From Acidimangrovimonas sp. (GTDB taxonomy: Bacteria; Pseudomonadota; Alphaproteobacteria; Rhodobacterales; Rhodobacteraceae): 9,772 nt of DNA. The position numbers were made by a program, and so were the translations under genes. Positions 7,174-9,772 of this stretch are shown here, in pieces. The notes under the pieces were generated by a model, which was not told where the DNA came from, made no database searches, and saw only the letters and a program-made list of their open reading frames with translations. The stretch lies in contig JASBUM010000085.1 in assembly GCA_030147905.1 (NCBI GenBank), positions 1 through 9,772 on the forward strand. Reading direction: 5' to 3'. The first letter of the stretch is position 1, and each line of letters opens with the position of its first letter.

Positions 7174-7201
7174 CGGGGCCGGCCGCTGGTGGCCGGCCCC
7201 G
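7174..7201 (-). other. Strong intercistronic stem-loop between smoE and smoF
   Basis: Perfect 11-base arms, CGGGGCCGGCC (7174-7184) and GGCCGGCCCCG (7191-7201), enclose a six-base loop. In the transcript it lies about 18 bases after the smoE stop codon. No U tract follows, so it is not a classical terminator. By analogy with the malE-malF junction, it probably protects the 3' end of the smoE message and allows the binding protein to be made in excess of the permease subunits. Confidence 0.7.
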
Positions 7202-7218
7202 CGGGGAGGAGGCCGAGG

Positions 7219-8538
7219 CTACTTGATGTAGCCGGCCTTGGTCATCTCGCGCTTGGTCAGCGCCTGGGCGCTCTTCAGCGCCTGGTCAACCGACATCCGA
7301 CCCGCGAGCGCGGCCGAGAATTGCTGCCCCACCGCCGTCGCGATGCCCTGGAACTCGGGGATCGCCACGAATTGCACGCCGACATAAGGCACCGGCTTGA
7401 CCGTGGGCTTCTCGGGGTTGGCCATCTCCATGCTCTTGAGCGTGAGCTTGGCGAAGGGCGCGGCCTTCAGATATTCGGGGTTCTTGTAAAGCGAGATCCG
7501 CGTGCCGGGCGGCACGTTGGCCCAGCCGTCCTTGGACGCCACCAGCTTGGTGTAGCTTTCCGAGGTCGCCCAGTCGATGAAGGTCTTGGCCGCGGCCTCG
7601 TTCTTGGTGCCCTTCGGGATCGCCAGCGCCCAGGACCACAGCCAGTTGCCATTTTTCGCGACGCCCTGCTTATGCGGCGCAAGCGCGAAGCCGACCTCGT
7701 CGGCGACCTTCGAATCCTTCTTGTTGGTGACGAAGGAGGCGGCGACGGTGGCGTCGATCCACATCCCGCACTTGCCCTGCTGGAACAGCGCGAGATTCTC
7801 GTTGAAGCCGTTGTTCGCGGCGCCGGGCGGGCCGTCGGCCTTCATCATGTCGACGTAGAACTGCAGCGTGTCATGCCAGGGCTTGGTGTCGAACTGCGGG
7901 TTCCATTTCATGTCGAACCAGCGCGCGCCGAAGGAGTTGGACATCGCGGTGAGGAAGGCCATGTTCTCGCCCCAGCCGGCCTTGCCGCGCAGGCAGATGC
8001 CGTAGATGCCCTTGGTCTTGTCGGTCATCTTGTCGGCGGCCTTGCGGATGAAGGACCATGTCGGATCCTCGGGCATGGTCAGCCCGGCCTTCTTCATCAG
8101 ATCCTTGCGATACATGATGAACGAGCTTTCGCCATAGAACGGCGAGGCATAGAGCGTGCCCTTGTAGCTGAGCCCCTTGCGGATCGACGGCAGCAGATCG
8201 TCGGCATTGTAGCTTTTCGGCAGGTTGTCGAGGCTCGCCAGCCAGCCCTGCTTGGCCCAGATCGGAACTTCATAGGTGCCGATGGTCATCACGTCGTACT
8301 GCCCGCCCTTGGTGGCGATGTCGGTGGTGACCTTCTGGCGCAGGACGTTCTCTTCCAGCGTCACCCAGTTGACCTTGATGTCGGGGTGCTTGGCGTAGAA
8401 GTCCGGCATCAGCTTCTGCATCCGGATCATGTCGCCGTTGTTGACCGTGGCGACGGTGATCGTCGTCTCGGCCGATGCCGCGGTGGCCAGCGCCGCGACC
8501 GCGCATGCGCCAAACAGCGCACGAAGCGTCGATTTCAT
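7219..8538 (-). CDS. smoE: Periplasmic polyol-binding protein of ABC transporter
   Basis: This is the extracytoplasmic solute-binding protein that captures sorbitol or mannitol and delivers it to SmoFGK. The product is 439 residues, close to the roughly 436 of R. sphaeroides SmoE. A signal peptide (MKSTLRALFGACAVAALATA, then ASA) is cleaved after Ala23 by signal peptidase I. Cys12 is not in a good lipobox. The mature protein has features of the SBP_bac_1 family, including YDVMTIGTYEVPIWAKQGWL (81-100), FYGESSFIMYRKDLMKKAGL (134-153) and FQQGKCGMW (252-260). The start at 8538 is chosen because it begins the signal peptide and has GGGAGG five bases upstream. The frame is open 25 codons farther, through the operator region, but that extension is not credible. 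It is the first gene after the probable operon promoter. Confidence 0.94.
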   Translation of the reverse strand: MKSTLRALFGACAVAALATAASAETTITVATVNNGDMIRMQKLMPDFYAKHPDIKVNWVTLEENVLRQKVTTDIATKGGQYDVMTIGTYEVPIWAKQGWLASLDNLPKSYNADDLLPSIRKGLSYKGTLYASPFYGESSFIMYRKDLMKKAGLTMPEDPTWSFIRKAADKMTDKTKGIYGICLRGKAGWGENMAFLTAMSNSFGARWFDMKWNPQFDTKPWHDTLQFYVDMMKADGPPGAANNGFNENLALFQQGKCGMWIDATVAASFVTNKKDSKVADEVGFALAPHKQGVAKNGNWLWSWALAIPKGTKNEAAAKTFIDWATSESYTKLVASKDGWANVPPGTRISLYKNPEYLKAAPFAKLTLKSMEMANPEKPTVKPVPYVGVQFVAIPEFQGIATAVGQQFSAALAGRMSVDQALKSAQALTKREMTKAGYIK

Positions 8539-8543
8539 CTTGT

Positions 8544-8549
8544 CCTCCC
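8544..8549 (-). promoter_or_regulatory. Ribosome binding site of smoE (GGGAGG)
   Basis: A near-consensus GGGAGG sits five bases before the ATG at 8538. It decides the smoE start over the upstream in-frame Met codons and suits a highly translated binding protein. Confidence 0.85.
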
Positions 8550-8560
8550 AATCGTATGAC

Positions 8561-8582
8561 ATGCTCGACTGAGCATATGATC
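8561..8582. promoter_or_regulatory. Operator-like inverted repeat proximal to smoE
   Basis: ATGCTC (8561-8566) and GAGCAT (8571-8576) form an inverted repeat with a four-base spacer. Overlapping it, TGAGCATATGATC (8570-8582) is a near copy of the perfect site at 8589-8602, with CATATG centres 19 bases apart. It lies 23-44 bases upstream of the smoE start. The repeated half-site points to cooperative binding by the neighbouring SorC-type regulator. Confidence 0.6.
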
Positions 8583-8588
8583 GTTGCG

Positions 8589-8602
8589 TGAGCATATGCT
8601 CA
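8589..8602. promoter_or_regulatory. Perfect palindromic operator candidate TGAGCATATGCTCA
   Basis: This is a perfect 14-bp palindrome, AT-rich relative to its surroundings, 51-64 bases upstream of smoE. It overlaps the predicted -10 of the promoter at 8596-8624, so a bound protein would block RNA polymerase. The likely ligand-responsive protein is the SorC/DeoR-type regulator encoded just upstream. Confidence 0.65.
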
Positions 8603-8624
8603 TAAATGCGCAAGCGAAAGTCAA
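8596..8624 (-). promoter_or_regulatory. Candidate sigma-70 promoter for the smo operon
   Basis: A good -35, TTGACT (8624-8619), is followed after 17 bases by GAGCAT (8601-8596), a poor -10 that lies within the palindromic operator. Transcription from it would give a leader of about 50 bases before smoE. The -35 fit is good and the -10 fit is weak, which is compatible with a regulated promoter. Confidence 0.45.
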
Positions 8625-8652
8625 CAGCGCAGATCTTAACCTGCCCGAAAAT

Positions 8653-9615
8653 TCATCGCTGCGATGCAGCAAGCAGCGCCCGCGCGCTGTCCTCGTCGGT
8701 GACCAAGCCGTTGATGATCCTGCCGCGAAGCGCGGCGAGCAGCGCGGCATGCTTGACCCGGCCGCCGGCGATGCCGATCACGCTTTTGGTGCGGCCGGGG
8801 TCGACGCGCACGCCGCCGACACGCAGGTTGATGCCCAGTTCCAGATAGCGACCCGCCGAATCATAGACCCAGCCGGCGATCTCGCCCACGGCGCCGAGCG
8901 CGCGCATATCCTGCAGTTCGTCCCCGGTGACGAAGCCGTCCTGCAGAAGCGGTGCGCCCTCGGCGAGCTGCCCGACACCGACGAAACAGACATCGGCGGC
9001 GCGCGCCAGCGCCGTCACCCGGCGGATGGGGGGCAGGGCGTGGAACATCGCGCTGTGCTCCGCGCTTTCGGAGACCACGGGCACCGGCATCGGGTAATGC
9101 GGCGCCCGCACCTTGTCGGCGATCCGCATGATGACATCGAAGAACGAGGCCGAGCCGTCGGGCGCGATATTGCCGATCAGCGACACCAGCCGGTGCTGCG
9201 GCGCATCCATCGGTGCCATTTCCTCGACCGTGGCGCGCAGTGCCCGGCCGGTGCCAAGCGCGATTACCAGCGGCTCGGCGCTGCGCAGTACCCGCTCCAT
9301 CTCGCCGGCCGCCACCGGCGCGATGGCGCGCAGCGGGTCCGCGCCCGGGCCGAGCGAGGGCGCGACGCGGCAGGTCGCCAGATCGAACCGCGCGGCCAGT
9401 TCGCGTTCCAGCTCAAGGCAGCCGGTCAGCGGATGGTCCAGCCGGACGTGGATCAGCCGTTCGGAAACCGCGCGCGACACCAGCCGCTGGGCACGCTGAC
9501 GCGAAATGCCCATGGTGCGGGCGATCTGGTCCTGGGTCATGCCGGCGACGTAATAGAGCCAGCCGGCGCGGGCGGCTTCGTCGAGCGGTGCGTCGTTCTC
9601 GGCCTGGCGGCTCAT
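8653..9615 (-). CDS. smoC: SorC/DeoR-family sugar-binding transcriptional regulator
   Basis: This is the probable regulator of the polyol operon, 320 residues, the usual length for the family. An N-terminal helix-turn-helix spans about 21-55 (YYVAGMTQDQIARTMGISRQ, then RAQRLVSRAVSE). A sugar-binding domain of the NagB-like fold follows from about 65 to 315. It has family motifs IALGTGRALR (118-127), FVGVGQLAEG (211-220), DGFVTGDELQ (226-235) and GAVGEIAGWVYD (241-252). The start at 9615 matches the family N-terminus and has CGGAG about seven bases upstream. The open frame continues 48 codons farther upstream without family features. The start overlaps the stop of the preceding gene (ATGA). 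It lies 114 bases upstream of smoE in the same direction, with operator-like repeats between. The inducer is not determinable here. The symbol is given by context, as used for sorbitol operon regulators. Confidence 0.88.
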   Translation of the reverse strand: MSRQAENDAPLDEAARAGWLYYVAGMTQDQIARTMGISRQRAQRLVSRAVSERLIHVRLDHPLTGCLELERELAARFDLATCRVAPSLGPGADPLRAIAPVAAGEMERVLRSAEPLVIALGTGRALRATVEEMAPMDAPQHRLVSLIGNIAPDGSASFFDVIMRIADKVRAPHYPMPVPVVSESAEHSAMFHALPPIRRVTALARAADVCFVGVGQLAEGAPLLQDGFVTGDELQDMRALGAVGEIAGWVYDSAGRYLELGINLRVGGVRVDPGRTKSVIGIAGGRVKHAALLAALRGRIINGLVTDEDSARALLAASQR

Positions 9616-9772
9616 GGCTTGGCTCCGTCTACTGGCTGCGCAAGCTCCGGCCGCAACGCGAAGAATTCCGCGAAGGAGGACAGCCGCCGATGCGGCCGCG
9701 CATCCTCGGGTTCGTCGGGCGTCGGTACGGCAAGATGGCTGCCGCCGGTAAAGCGCCACACCTCCATGCCCG
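9612..9772 (-). CDS. C-terminal end of an upstream gene, possibly a HAD-family phosphatase (truncated)
   Basis: The frame is open from the window edge to a TGA at 9612-9614 and encodes the last 52 residues, including GMEVWRFTGGSHLAVP near the start and FAEFFALRPELAQP near the end. The stop overlaps the start of the regulator as ATGA, which strongly supports a real coupled gene. The GxxVxxFTGGSH motif followed by a short helix resembles the C-terminus of HAD-superfamily phosphatases of the phosphoglucomutase/phosphoglycolate-phosphatase type. Such genes are known beside polyol operons in alphaproteobacteria. Being coding is well supported; the HAD call is an inference from a short fragment. 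Confidence 0.6.
   Translation of the reverse strand, partial: GMEVWRFTGGSHLAVPTPDEPEDARPHRRLSSFAEFFALRPELAQPVDGAKP

Noticed and set aside
7102..8559. Plus-strand open frame of 485 codons antisense to smoE
   Set aside because: It is a shadow of smoE, which has a signal peptide, family motifs and expected length on the minus strand.
8539..8613. 25-residue upstream extension of smoE
   Set aside because: It would put the signal peptide inside the protein and would cover the operator repeats. The ATG at 8538 has a near-perfect ribosome binding site.
9616..9759. 48-residue upstream extension of the regulator
   Set aside because: The extension does not resemble the family, and another frame there encodes the end of the upstream gene. 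The Met at 9615 has its own ribosome binding site and an ATGA overlap.
1..9772. Search for CRISPR arrays, tRNA or rRNA genes, insertion sequences or phage genes
   Set aside because: No regularly spaced repeats, no tRNA-like cloverleaf, no transposase or integrase motifs and no terminal inverted repeats were recognised by eye.

Overview
The window is very GC-rich, with strongly GC-biased third codon positions, and looks like an alphaproteobacterium of the Rhodobacteraceae. The main evidence is a minus-strand operon in the same order as the smo (sorbitol-mannitol) polyol operon known from Rhodobacter sphaeroides: smoE-smoF-smoG-smoK-smoS-mtlK. The SmoS protein here closely resembles the crystallised R. 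sphaeroides sorbitol/galactitol dehydrogenase as I remember it.

Layout from left to right: (1) positions 1-72 hold the start of a minus-strand gene for an exported protein, cut by the window edge; (2) 73-438 is a non-coding divergent region with a perfect 16-bp palindrome; (3) 439-1752 (+) encodes an SLC13/ArsB-type (ion transporter superfamily) permease; (4) 1753-1932 is a convergent gap with short tandem near-repeats and GC hairpins; (5) 1933-9772 (-) is the polyol locus. In transcription order this locus holds the 3' end of an upstream gene (possibly a HAD phosphatase), a SorC/DeoR-type regulator, smoE, smoF, smoG, smoK, smoS and mtlK.

How it works together: SmoE binds polyol in the periplasm, SmoF and SmoG form the membrane channel and SmoK is the ATPase. 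SmoS and MtlK then oxidise the hexitols to ketoses: sorbitol or mannitol to fructose, with galactitol to tagatose or arabitol to xylulose as possible side activities. The regulator probably senses a sugar or sugar phosphate. It probably acts at a compact promoter upstream of smoE that carries two CATATG-centred operator-like sites. Genes are tightly packed (ATGA overlaps at the upstream gene/regulator and smoK/smoS junctions, 3 nt between smoF and smoG, 9 nt between smoG and smoK). The exceptions are smoE-smoF, whose 161-nt gap contains a perfect 11-bp hairpin, and smoS-mtlK, whose gap is 119 nt. No sugar kinase is present in the window.

I do not see a clearly novel system. The window is a well-understood catabolic operon, and the points worth a second look are regulatory: the operator array, the intercistronic hairpin with a C-rich leader, the palindrome in the divergent region, and a small tandem duplication inside mtlK.
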